This document shows, in pieces, positions 20,374-31,265 of a DNA stretch of 64,000 bases. The translations under genes were made by a program, and so were the position numbers. Within the stretch, counting starts at the first letter, position 1, and each line of letters opens with the position of its first letter. This DNA is from Thereva unica (taxonomy: Eukaryota > Arthropoda > Insecta > Diptera > Therevidae), in assembly GCA_949987705.1 (NCBI GenBank), contig OX465281.1, forward strand, positions 190,451,112-190,515,111. The letters run 5' to 3'. The notes below the pieces were generated by a model. The model was given only the letters and a program-made list of their open reading frames with translations. It was not told where the DNA came from and did no database searches.

Positions 20374-21156
20374 TGGGCGGGAGGTGGGCCAGTTCCGGCA
20401 ATTAAAGGTTTGCCAGTTGATCTACACCATAGCAGAGCAGCATCAGCAATGATGACGCGAGGCTTCGGTGAGATGAAGCTGGATATTGCTCTCATACAGG
20501 AACCCTGGATCTACAAGGGTAGGATTAGGGGACTATCTGGGAGCTTTGACACTCTGTACGTTCCCAATGCGAATGAAAGAGTGAGGACGTGTGTGCTGGT
20601 GAAACACGGAGTGCAGGCGGTTTTACTGCCGCACTTGTGCACACCAGATCCCACAGCAGTACGCGTAGGTACTGGAAGTGGGGCTTTCATTCTAGCCTCA
20701 GCCTACCTTCCGTATGATTCGCCAGATCCTCCGCCCACCAGGGAGTTGGAAATTCTGGTTATTACCTGTGGCGAAAAAGGCACAGGGTTAATAGTTGATT
20801 GCGACGCAAATGCACACAACACGGTATGGGGAAGCACCAACAACAACCATAGAGGAGAGGCTTTGCTCGAATTTGTGGAATGCAACAATCTAGTTATTGC
20901 AAATAGAGGAGCAGAACCAACCTTCGTCGATGTTAGACGAAGGGATGTCATAGATATAACTCTATGCAGCAAGACCAGACTGACCAACTGGGAGGTGATG
21001 GATCGGACGACTATGTCAGATCACAGAGCCATTTCATTTGAGATAGCGTACGGAAACCCGGGCAGGGGAGATGGAATTAGAACAACGAGAATTCCCCGCA
21101 ACACGGACACGTCTAGATATACTGAAATGTTGCGCGGGAATCTCGGGGAGCGCGAG
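20374..21156 (+). pseudogene. LINE ORF2 endonuclease domain
   Basis: The frame after the ORF1 stop reads PVDLHHSRAASAMM, LDIALIQEPWIYKG, a central CDANAHNTVWGS, and the C-terminal TTMSDHRAISFEI. These are the endonuclease motifs of R1/LOA-like ORF2 proteins (LQINLxHSKAA, LIQEPW, DxNAHxxxWG, SDHxxI). The frame is lost near 21156, where about 360 bases of AT-rich DNA intervene. Confidence 0.85.
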
Positions 21157-21517
21157 TTATGTTACCACATTAGAATAGATAAATACATATACATAATCCT
21201 TATAGTAATGTTCCCACATTAAATACAACATAAGCATAATATTCTTTCATTGCCATTAAATTTTTGCTCTTTAAATTTCCATAGAATTTGTCTGGACGGT
21301 TTCCGCCGATCCAATTTCCCTCTTTAGAAAACTTCTTAATCAGCAAATTGTAATAATAAAATTTTACCTTAGAGATATTCTAATAAGCTTTCAGCAATGA
21401 CTTACAGTTTATAATTCAAAGCGTTAACTTGTATCGTTGTCGTTTAGTGGAAATAAAATAAATTTTATTTTTTAAAGTCTTTATTTTTTTTCTGTTTTGG
21501 CGCAACCCAAAACTTAA
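21157..21517. other. AT-rich insertion inside ORF2
   Basis: This non-coding stretch separates the endonuclease from the continuation of ORF2 and is far more AT-rich than the LINE. TTA occurs at both junctions (CGAGTTA and CTTAAGTCGCG), so it may be another TTA-flanked insertion. No inverted repeats were found. Confidence 0.4.
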
Positions 21518-22692
21518 GTCGCGTGCCACCGAAAACCACAAGAGAAGCAGAGTCTCAGTTGCATGTCCTGCAGACAGCGATAGAGAACACTTTCCGAGTG
21601 GCGTGTCCTCTTACGTCAGTGGATGACCATGATCCCACACCCTGGTGGTGTAGGGAACTGGAGAAACTGAAGAAAGAGGTTAGAAGGGCTTTCAACCAAG
21701 CGATGAGGTGCAAAGACCCGGTTGCCTGGAAGAATTACAAAGCCAAGAAAAGAGAAATGAAACAAACTCTGCGACGACGGAAAAGGGAGTCGTGGAGGGA
21801 CTTCTGCTCGAGCATGGGGAGCATATCTGAGGCCAGCAGACTTTAGAAAATGATCTCCAGGGACCCGGTCTCCAAAGTCAGACTCGTTTGTGACTCGTCG
21901 AGGAGGATGGCGGAGACGCTGGAGGAAACCAACAAGATCCTGATGGAAGTTCACTTTCCTGGCAGCTATATCTCGGGTAAATCTTGGGCTATTCGTAACA
22001 GAATGGCTACAAGGATGAACCGAGAGGAGGCTAACGGGGTGGTGACAGAGGAAGGGGTGAGTCGTGCAATAGACACATTCTCTCCCTTCAAGACATCGGG
22101 GCGTGACGGAATATTCCCTGCGCTGCTCCAATGGGGCAAAGAAATCATTGCACCCAGGCTTAGGGGAATATTCGTTACCTGTCTAGCAACAGGATACATT
22201 CCGGCGGTGTGGAGGGAAACCAAAGTGGTATTTCTCCCTAAGCCAGGCAAGGAGGACTACACCGAGGCGAAGTCCTCCAGGCCGGTCAGCCTAACATCCT
22301 TTCTGTTGAAAACAATGGAAAGAGTGGTGGCAGACCACCTGGAGAGTACTATGCTAAGGAGGCACCCTTTAAGTAGAAGCCAGCACGCTTACCAGGCTGG
22401 CAGATCTACAGAAACAGCCCTTCACCAATTGGTGCGAGTAGCCGAGGGGGAACTGTATACCGGAGGCATAGCGATGGCCGTAATTATGGACATCGAAGGC
22501 GCCTTCGACAAGATACAGTTCAACAAACTCAAAGACGCTCTGGTGAGGCGCGAGGTCAGCCCCATGATTGTAAGGTGGGTGGACAGCATGCTGAAAAACA
22601 GAGCGGTAAGGATTCAGACAGGAGACTCGCGGCTTCGAGGGAGGGTCAGCAAGAGATGCCCACAGGGCGGGGTCCTCTGCTCAGGCGGCTAG
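21518..22692 (+). pseudogene. LINE ORF2 linker and reverse transcriptase fingers/palm
   Basis: Two pieces in the same frame (to 21846 and from 21850) are separated by one TAG at 21844-21846. The second contains TETALHQLVRVAEGEL, MDIEGAFDKI (the first catalytic Asp region) and RCPQGGVL. After that motif the frame breaks at about 22680 and roughly 13-15 conserved residues that normally follow are missing. Confidence 0.85.
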
Positions 22693-23882
22693 AGGTAATT
22701 GGCGTGCATACCGTTGGGTATGCAGATAATGTAGCGATTGTGGCACGTGGCAAGTTTATGAGCACTACGGAACAGGGCCTCACCATAAATGATAATAAGA
22801 CAGACGCGATAATCTTCACTAGGAAGATTAAAGATCTGAATTTTCAGCCCCTCATGCTTTTTGGATCGAGGATCAAGGACTCTGGGATAGTCAAGTATCT
22901 GGGTGTATACTTGGACTCGCGACTAACCTGGAAATATCACGTTGAAGAGAAGATTAGGAAGGCGACAAGGGTGCTTCACCAGGGCAGAAGAGTATGTGGA
23001 CTAAGGTGGGGTATCTCACCAAGGTTAGCATACTGGACATATACCATGATGGTGAGACCCATCATAACTTATGCCTCGGTGGTCTGGTGGACTAAAGTCA
23101 CACAGAAAACCGTCAAGAGGTATTTGGACAAGGTGCAAAGAATGGCCAGCGTAGGTATGAGCGGTGCTTTCCGCACCACACCCGCCGCGGCATTGGAGGC
23201 GCTGTTAGGTCTGCTGTCGTTAGATATCCAGGTGATGAAGACTGCGGCAGCCTCAACGATTCGGATGAGACGGGATGCCGCATGGCAGACGTCAGCAGCC
23301 TTACATGGGCACATGAAGATTCTGGATCGCATCAAAGGGATTAGGGAGTTCATGATGCCCATGGAAGGGATCACAAAAATGAGGGTGACCGAAAGGTATC
23401 ATAAAACCCTCATAGGGAACGGAACGCTCCCGGAAGGGAGGCCGGAAGACATATATATCTTCACGGACGGATCCATGATTGACGGCAGAGCAGGTACGGG
23501 AGTCTTCTCAGAGGACTTAAATCTGACCTGCTCTCTGGCTTTGGGGAATTACACCTCAGTCTACCAGGCGGAAATGCTTGCTCTGCTGCACGCGCTGGAT
23601 CACATAAATGATGGTCAAGTGCAGGGAAGAAGTATCCTTATAGCACTGGACAGTCAGGCTGTGATTAAGCGCATGAATCAGACAGAGATTAATGCGTCTC
23701 TGGCGTTGGAATGTGTCCAAAAACTGAACAGGTTTGCGAAACAAAACAACATGACGCTAGCTTGGGTTAGAGGACATACAGGCATCGATGGGAACGAAAA
23801 GGCTGACAAGCTGGCAAAACAGGGGTCAACCTCGGAATTTTGGGACCGGAGCCATACTCTGCCATTGGCAGAGGGTTGGTAA
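22690..23882 (+). pseudogene. LINE ORF2 RT thumb and RNase H, catalytic motif mutated
   Basis: The frame resumes with RRLEVIGVHTVGYADNVAIV. The usual YADD is YADN, so the second of the two adjacent catalytic Asp is lost, and a second short deletion follows before GLTINDNKTDAIIFTRK. The thumb carries GVYLDSRLTW and ARG-rich helices. RNase H has the D-E-D-D set: FTDGSMIDG, YQAEMLALLHAL, ALDSQAVI and WVRGHTGIDGNEKADKLAK. A TAA at 23880-23882 interrupts the frame. Confidence 0.85.
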
Positions 23883-23888
23883 GGAACT

Positions 23889-24273
23889 ATGTACATCGAG
23901 AAATGGGTCGCTGAGGAACACCGGAGACGGTGGGACGCTATGACCACGTGTAGGCAGGCTAAGATGGTGCTTACGTTGCCGATTACCGCAGCCAGAAGAA
24001 AGATCCTGCATATGCAAAGGAGAACCCTCAGATGGTTGGTGGCACTTATTACAGGACACGGATGTTTCAGGTATCACCTAAAAAAAAATGGGAATTCTGG
24101 AGGATGACACCTGTGGGATGTGCCTGGAGGAACCTGAGACGGCCACACACATAGTGTGTCACTGTCCGGCGGTGGCGAGAAAAAGGGCTGCCATAACTGG
24201 ACTCCACTGGATGGAGGACATGAGTCGAAGCAAGGGAGCAATGGGACAACCCACTGCAACCCCAATAAGATGA
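23889..24273 (+). pseudogene. LINE ORF2 C-terminal cysteine-histidine finger
   Basis: After the TAA the frame continues as MYIEKWVAEEHRRRWDA, then shifts in an A8 run near 24080-24087. The next frame has CGMCLEEPETATHIVCHCP, the C-C-H-C motif found at the C-terminus of RNase-H-bearing LINEs. Confidence 0.75.
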
Positions 24274-24335
24274 CTCTAGGCACAGGGACGAAAAGGGACC
24301 CGCAAATAGTGGTCTGATTCGGTATCCCTCGAAAA

Positions 24336-24337
<2 letters not shown>

Positions 24338-24429
<92 letters not shown>
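24338..24429. repeat. (TA)n microsatellite forming the LINE tail
   Basis: About 92 bases of almost pure AT dinucleotide sit between the LINE 3' end and the 3' target-site copy. Confidence 0.95.
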
Positions 24430-24431
<2 letters not shown>

Positions 24432-24437
24432 ATCTTG

Positions 24438-25199
24438 AGACAGCCTGGAAGATTTCTGGAAGAGTTGTTCAAGATACTTATAAGATAGTGGTAAAAGCAA
24501 ATATAAGTACTAATGCCTATAATAAACTTAACGAGATGTGCTATGACAGCTCGATCTCCTGTAATATCTTTAAGTAAGGCTATTACACAACACCTAAATT
24601 TCTTTGGTCCTTGGTTTATAAGATTATTATCAGAATATGCTTTTATAATATTCTTCTATAAGAGCATTACAGGACATTTTGAAAGCATATATTCCAGTTC
24701 AAATAAGATTGTGTGTGTATTGAAACTATCGTGATATTCTTTTGCATTTAATGTATTAATTATTTGTACTTATAAAATCCTCTGAAAAGATTTAAAGCAA
24801 ATAAAATAATGTCTCCATTATATTCATATTGTAATTAACTTCGACTTGAATTTAATCTATTGATAATGGAAATTTTGCTGCGAAAGAAATTACATTGATA
24901 AAATATGGTATGATACCTCCAAAAAATACCTATCGCCCTCAAAATTTTGCGAATAAATCAACATGAAACAATACTCGTTAGAAAAACATAGGAATATGTT
25001 CAAAAATTTGTGCGTGGCAGATAACGTTTCAATAAATTATTGAAGTTATACTTCTTTAGGCGTGTTTTGAAAAATATTATGAGAGTGAATTTTGACGAAT
25101 TCGCAACGCAACGCAAAGGAGGATATGGGCGATGGGGTGGAGGCAATGGAAGGCAAGCATTTCAACTTCCATTCTTCATGCGCACTGGGATTATCATTA
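24438..25199. other. no gene recognised
   Basis: AT-rich DNA without recognised domains. One 73-codon frame at 24513 has no family resemblance that I can see. Confidence 0.4.
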
Positions 25200-25202
25200 T
25201 TA

Positions 25203-25587
25203 GGCTGAAGCCACACCGAACCAGGCAGAACAAAACAAAAGCAAATTTCCATACTAATTCACACAACTCAAAGCAAAACAAGCAAAACAGTTTTCCAAAA
25301 TGTATGGAAATTTGCTTTTGTTTTATTTGCCTGCGGAGAGTTCACGCAATTCGACGTCGACTGAAAACGACACTAAGTGCGTTCAAAAACCTTGCTATGG
25401 GTAACTATGGGAATTTTTGAACATCGAAAACTTATGCTAGTGGTTATGTTGTAAGTTAACCACAGAGTTTTTGAACGACAAAAGTTTACCACAGTTAACT
25501 ATAGTAAAGTTTGAGAACGCGCTTCGTGTCGTTTTCAGTCGACGTCGAATTGCGTGAACTGGCCCCAGGTTCGGTGTGGCTTCAGCC
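25203..25587. mobile_element. 385-bp MITE with TTA target duplication (Harbinger-type)
   Basis: Perfect 20-bp inverted termini GGCTGAAGCCACACCGAACC are flanked by TTA at 25200-25202 and 25588-25590. Immediately inside the right end, and 118 bases inside the left end, lies a second inverted repeat (AGTTCACGCAATTCGACGTC). The extra 118 bases on the left are themselves an imperfect hairpin (AAAGCAAATTTCCATAC with its complement). Confidence 0.85.
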
Positions 25588-25689
25588 TTATGCACGGTAT
25601 AAAGAAAACATGAACGTCAAGCTACCGGCGAAGCTAGCGGCGGTTGCACTGAAAAGCGGCAAGTTAAAACTCAACTCTGTTTAAAAAAA

Positions 25690-26868
25690 AAACGAGTGTG
25701 CGTAGGACCACACTTTAGAAGTGATAACTTCTATGGCTAGTCTAATTGTCCAAATCAATCTTAATACAAGACGATAAGGATTAATATATTTTATTTATGA
25801 ATATTCTGTTAAAGTTTATTTAATTGTTACTTATATGCACTCACTCCAAAATGTGTTGCAATGTTTTGGAAATTAATCTATTTGTCTTAAACTTATCACA
25901 CAAAGATCGGACGATGGATGACTGGGATAATGTAGTTTTTATTAAAAATAGTAGCTAATATATAGTAATTAATACATAGTGCATAGTTCATAGGAAACTA
26001 GCCTACATATTTTTTGAACGGAGTCACTCAGGCTGCTATGTTTTACACCAAATTAAAGAATACACATTTACCTAAAAGATGAGCATAATTAGGCTACTTT
26101 ATGATAATTACTTTAGGAGTTATTCAAATTTCAGTAAATTTAAAAAAAACAAAATTTTTTCCCTAATCACCCTGTATCTTAGTGGATAGTGGAGATAGCC
26201 GCCCTCTGTAGAACAATTTTTTTCTCCAAATATATCCAGGAATCACCCCTGAAAATATTAGCCGCGTACTCCAACAAAGCATTTATTAAATTTCTGATGA
26301 CCTTTACAAGTCGGGAATGATAGAATATGAGTATTTTAACTTATTAAAACGACAATATCTCAGAAATGGCAATTCCTACGAGAAAATGTATAATATACTT
26401 TTTTGTAGATAATCACCTAATCTACAAACTTTGTAAACACAATTTTCTGATAAGACGTACGGTTTAGCAAATATTTGCAAAAAACTGATATTTTGACCCT
26501 TTGACCTTGAATAAAAAAGTTTGCAGCCGCCCAATCGCGTGGCAGTCTCTACAGCTTACGTATAATAATGTTTTTTACGGCTGTTCCAATTTTCAGCAAC
26601 TTCGGAATTATCTTCCAGTCAAACCTCTAATTTGACTGGACTATTATACGCTGCTGTTTGTAAGTGGAGCTCAACCAAAAGTTTCCACGCTCTAGCCAGC
26701 TGCATAGGCACAAGTGCCCAGAAACGAGTGAGCAACAAAGTGCGCGTGTCGCCATCATTGCAGCAAGTGTCCAGAAACGGGTGTAGCAACAAAATGCGCG
26801 TGTCGCGAATTCTTTGTTTTACCCCCAGCGAAAAAGTGCCAAACGCGCCTAAAGAAGTTAACACTTCA
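25690..26868. other. inserted non-coding repeats in the left arm
   Basis: No gene. 26640-26830 matches 49645-49800 (TTATACGCTGCTG, GGAGCTC, CCAAAAGTT, CCAGCT, GTGCGCGTG), a dispersed repeat. The rest is AT-rich with runs such as CAATATCTCAGAAATGGCAA. Confidence 0.45.
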
Positions 26869-26869
26869 A

Positions 26870-27182
26870 AAAAAAGCTAATGTCCCTCATTTAAATTATT
26901 TGTTTTATGTATCTGTGTGTGTGAGGAAGATTGTGTAAAAATTGCAGGATAGTTCTATGGTTCTGAAGGAAATAGTATTAAATTTTCCCAGCCAGCGTTT
27001 TTGAGCTTAATTACAAAGTCCAAAAACAAATTAGTTTTTATCAAATAAAAAGCTTATGTCCCTCTCTGTTTTATATTTCTGGAAGTTTGTAAAAAAAATT
27101 CAGGGTGGGTCCATGGTTCTGAAGGAAATAGAATTAATTTTTCCAGCGTTACTGTAAAATAGACCGAAAATTATGTTTTCTT
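26870..27182 (+). repeat. left long inverted repeat: two related ~150-bp units
   Basis: Two tandem, diverged units each run from AGCTTATGTCCCTC-like sequence to GGTTCTGAAGGAAATA and TTCCAGCGTT. The first contains AGCTTAATTACAAAG, the undisturbed counterpart of the site occupied by piggyBac at 43163-47144. Confidence 0.8.
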
Positions 27183-27429
27183 TTTTATTTCGACTCAATG
27201 TAGAAAAGAAATTTTTTAAGGCCCTTATGCACCGCTTCCTCTCCTCGTTTCTTTTTGCCTTTTTTAATCATTCGCTTTTCGCGCTTGTTGCATAAGTTAC
27301 TATTTTAGCGTTGTTGTCTGTTTATGTCGATAAGTGTTTCTTAAGTGTATTCGTAGCGTCGAAAAATTAATAACAATTATATATTATTTTATTAAACATG
27401 CCTTTTGAATCGGCAATAAAGTTTGTGAA

Positions 27430-27892
27430 AATATTTGTGAATTTCTTTTAGAAAAATTTAAATCTAAAAAGGAAATTGTTGACTTTTTAAATATACTTTT
27501 GAGTTCTGGTAGAGATTGTCCTGAAATACGAGAATTTTGTCAATCGCTTTATAATATTAAGACAGTGAAAGTCATTAAGGCAAAAGAAATAGGAACGTTT
27601 TTAAAAATAAAAAACAATATTCAGAAAATAAACACTATTATTGAGCAAAAATTCAAAAATATATTTAATTTATCCATAGGTTCTGGGTTAAAAATTTTTC
27701 ATAATAATTGCTTTCTTAATTGCACTTTACAAGCACTATTTCATCTTCCAGTTTTTGCAAACTGGATTTGCAGTGAGCAGTGTGTAAAAATGATTGTACA
27801 TGTGTAAGTTGTGATACAAGTATATTATATAAGTTGACACAATATAATAGTAAAGAAGCCATAAGTCCTATAAATATTATAAATAAAATAAA
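27430..27892 (+). pseudogene. ubiquitin-specific protease, N-terminal part
   Basis: Frames here carry FKSKKEIVDFLNILL, then GLKIFHNNCFLNCTLQALF followed by HLPVFANWI. This is the Cys box of USP-family deubiquitinases (canonical N-x-C-F-x-N). It continues, after a one-base shift near 27795, into CTCVSC and LYKLTQYNSKEAI. The catalytic cysteine is present. A solo LTR interrupts the gene at 27893. USP enzymes remove ubiquitin from proteins; finding one inside a DNA transposon is unusual. The start codon is unclear because of decay. Confidence 0.7.
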
Positions 27893-29655
27893 TGTAACGG
27901 TCGGTTGAATCCCCCTCGCGGGAATTTGGAAAATTTCTATGAAATCACTTGCCTGAGAACAAAATTTACAAAATTTGTAAATCAAGTAGGGGAGAAAAGA
28001 GAAAATAGGAAAAAATCGGAGGAGATTTGTCAGTTTGTTTTGTTTTTTTTTGGGGGAGGTTGAAAATGATAGGACTGTTACTTACCACTAGCACGATTTA
28101 ATGTGGAAATTTGAAAACTAGGTAAATATCAAGTCATATCTACCTCCTTTATATTGTTCCACTATTGTTTGTCGAATCAGTTTTAAATAAAACGGGGTTT
28201 CGAGTATCCCTCAGTAAGAGGAAATCAATCCAAAAAAAAAAGTGAACTTTGGCCAAGCAGAAGAGAAAAACCGTAGGTACTACCCTGAGCAGCGAAACGA
28301 GACCTCCTGGCAGGAGTGCGGAAGTAGAGGAATATCCCCTTTCTGGAAATACAAGTATTCACAAAAAAAAAAACACAATCCATCTGTAGCTGCAAGCGCC
28401 GAAGCTCATCGTCCAGGTATATTTTTCTTGTCATTATTTGTGCGGTGGAAGAAAGTTTGGTGCTGGAGGTAGCCAAATTAAATCAATTTCAAGCCACGTC
28501 TGCTATTTACCTTCTGGAGCAAGGTCAAGGCGAGAAGTGGGGAAAGTCTCATTCTGGGAGAGGAAGCTGGCATTTGAGTAACTATTTAGTAACCCGTTGT
28601 TGTGTTCACCGAAACCTAAAGTACATATCCAATCTAAAGTAATAGCCTAACAATTGGAGACCAAGCAAATACTTTATAAATTGTTGTTCTTTCACTGTTC
28701 CCGTACAACTTTCACGTTGTTATGACACCAGATTGTTATGTACTAATTTAAACGAAATTTCCTTTTTATTCTTTTTTATTCATTATATAATAAAAACACC
28801 ACGACACACACCTGAGAACAACTTACTATAATTGATCTTGCTTGTTGTCAATATTCGTACAGGCAGTTAACCGTAACGTAGTTATATTATTAGTAAATAT
28901 TGGCTTAAATTTTTTTTTGATTTGCAAAATAATTTTCTGGTTGATTTCAAATAATTTATTCCTTATTAAAATTGAACACGATATTTGTGATACCATTTGT
29001 GATAAAACGAGGCGAAATTGGTACCAATACGACGCGTTTTAAAATCATTTATCATACGGAAGTATCCCGACAGTGGAAATTGTAAATTGTTTTTTTATTT
29101 GAAAATGTAGATGTGTTGATCTAGTATGACATTGTTCTTATTTCATGTCCCATTGAATATTGATGTTACCTATTGGTGTTTCTTGTTTTTGATAACTGTG
29201 TCTGAAATAAACGAAAAAAATTTTTAAGCTATTAATGATGAACTCAAGTTGTTAGATTTTTTTGTTTGGGGAATGGTTGGGGCGGAATCTAGTTCTTCTC
29301 AGGGTTCTTAGGTGCTGTATTTCCTGGTCAGGTGATGGTACTCATACTATCAACTGGCAAGGAAATGGACTACAATGACCCGGCTCAGGCAATGCCTGAA
29401 GGTTGATGGAAACGGAAGATTTACTTAGTCACAGGTAAGTGGTGAACCATGCTACGTATAGGCCCGGCCACACACCCCACGACCCATCCGGCGAGCTAGA
29501 TAACTCCGTGTGGCCGGCAGAGGAGTTTCGGAATTTTTTTCTTTTTCTTATGTATGGTATTGACTCCTTGGTCATGCTTTCCGGGCTTATGGCTAAGGGA
29601 GCAATACCTCGCATAAGTGGCGCCCAATAGTTTATCGCGCCATTATGCTATTACA
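27893..29655. repeat. solo LTR, family 1 copy A
   Basis: The segment runs from TGTAACGGTCGG to GCTATTACA and is flanked by TAAA at 27889-27892 and 29656-29659. It is related along much of its length, especially the last 400 bases (CGAGCTAGATAACTCCGTGT), to the copy at 57910-59766. There is no internal coding region, as expected after LTR-LTR recombination. Its insertion splits the USP gene. Confidence 0.85.
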
Positions 29656-30530
29656 TAAATATAATTTGCCCTTCAGTGAACAAAGGAAATCAAGAAGATG
29701 CCGTCGAATTTTTGTTGGGTTTCTTAACAAAAATAAACTCTGAATATTTAGAAAGACACAAAAGCAGTGAAAAAAGAAGTTTAGGTATATGTGAAAACCC
29801 ATAGAAAACATTTTTGATACGTGTTATAAATCTGAATTAAAATGTCCATCATTATTAATAAAATAAATATTTGAACTATTTCTAATTTAAATGAAATAAG
29901 TTCCTTGGAACAAGGACTAAACAATTATTTTAGTACTAGTCCGATTGAATATTTTAAATGTATTATGTGTGAAGACAAGTTTACAAGTGCCTCCAAAAGC
30001 TCTTATCAAAAGTTTCAAAAGATTTTGTAGTTTATTTGATAAAAAACCTAATTCTGCAGTTTGTATAAGATAGAAAAACATATAAAATTCGAGTTAGAAT
30101 TAAACTTAAATAAATACTTATCACCAGATGATCACGTAACAACTAATTATATATATAACTTAAATAAGTAATATCACATATTGGTTCATCTAAAGACATA
30201 GGGCTTTATGTAACCATCGCTCAAGGGCCTGCAGAGAATTTTTATTTATTTAATGATGCTAGTGTTGAAGAAATAAGTGTTACAAATTTATTAAGTACAA
30301 ATGCATACGTCCTAATTTATGAATTAAAATGTGACTCAAATTTGAATATATTAGATAAAAATACAGAATGGACGAAATCATCAACATTATCAGTAGGTAG
30401 TCCACCTCAGTTCGAAAAACATTCTGCTGTATTAAATATTTCTAAAGGTGATGTTTCTAAACAGTTAAAAACAAATTATAATGAAAATAAAATTGAACAA
30501 ATGAACTATGAAAGAAACATAAATTATAAT
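29656..30530 (+). pseudogene. ubiquitin-specific protease, C-terminal part, catalytic His replaced
   Basis: Directly after the LTR, the protein resumes with NKGNQEDAVEFLLGFLTKIN, the USP QDAxEF box. Stops follow, then near 30205-30300 the His box reads DIGLYVTIAQGPAENFYLF, then NDASVEEIS and NAYVLIYELK. Canonical USPs have G-H-Y here; this copy has G-L-Y, so the catalytic histidine is gone. A tail of about 80 codons continues to 30530, where a LINE interrupts it. Confidence 0.7.
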
Positions 30531-30719
30531 CAAATAATTCAAAAAGTCATTTGCACGGTTTTGAAGTGTATAGACGTGTTTACCTCCGCGTGCGTATATC
30601 GAGCAGTATAAAAAGAAAAGAAAAACAGTTCACAAAAATACAAAAGTGCAGTGTAAGGTGAATTGTATGTAATGTGTGTGATTGTGTAATAATGTTTTTT
30701 ATTAACAATATTCACCACT

Positions 30720-31265
30720 ATGGCAACATACGATGACCTCGTTAACACATGCAGTAGTCAGCAACAAATCATAAATGATTTAAATAAAAAAATAACTGAA
30801 CTCGAGGCACGACTTAATAATCTGCCTTCCACCCAAAGTCAGCCTACTTTCAGCCAACATGAACAATCAAATAATTCTAATTGGTTGTTACGACAATTTC
30901 CAGTTTCTCACCAGAATAACAATAATCTGAGTCAAGAGGAATATTGCACAGATGAGGAAGAATTGGAAAAGGAATTTCTCAATCTAGATAATAATAACAA
31001 GAAACGCAGGCGCACAACAACAAAAACGCCACCAAAAAGTACTAATCAAAGTGAGAACATCAACACTGAACAGAAAAACCACAAAATACCATTGCCTCCA
31101 CCAATAAATGTGAGCAACATCAACAATTTTGAACTCTTTCGACAAAAAGTACTTAAAATTACAAAAGAATCAACCAAATTCAAAGCTCTTTCAAACAGTG
31201 ATATTAAAATTACCGTACAAAACGAAAATGACTACAGAAATCTCAAAAAATTACTGGAAGAATAA
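30720..31265 (+). pseudogene. LINE ORF1, N-terminal part
   Basis: The frame opens MATYDDLVNTCSSQQQII followed by a leucine/glutamate heptad stretch (coiled coil) and a polar Q/N-rich linker. Near residue 135 it enters the globular domain (INNFELFRQKVLKI). The frame ends at 31265, but the adjacent frame continues the protein directly (IKQEPSHQLENIEYHTFQ), so a one-base indel at about 31260 splits ORF1. Confidence 0.8.

Larger units (their letters stand above)
20120..24429 (+). mobile_element. 5'-truncated LOA/R1-like LINE with a (TA)n tail and TSD
   Basis: TAATCTTG occurs at 20112-20119 and again at 24430-24437, bounding an element that begins inside ORF1 and ends in a long TA microsatellite. 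This is the structure of a target-primed insertion: truncated 5' end, simple-repeat tail, short direct repeats. The interior holds the ORF1 tail, endonuclease, RT, RNase H and zinc-finger segments in order, all on the plus strand. Confidence 0.8.

Noticed and set aside
24074..24500. Minus-strand frames rich in Ile-Tyr repeats
   Set aside because: They are translations of the (TA)n microsatellite at 24338-24429 and carry no protein signal.
25040..25420. 126-codon plus-strand frame
   Set aside because: Most of it is the inverted-repeat MITE at 25203-25587 read through; not a gene.
26619..26880. Overlapping 80-codon frames on both strands
   Set aside because: They fall in a dispersed non-coding repeat shared with 49645-49800; coding would not be expected on both strands.
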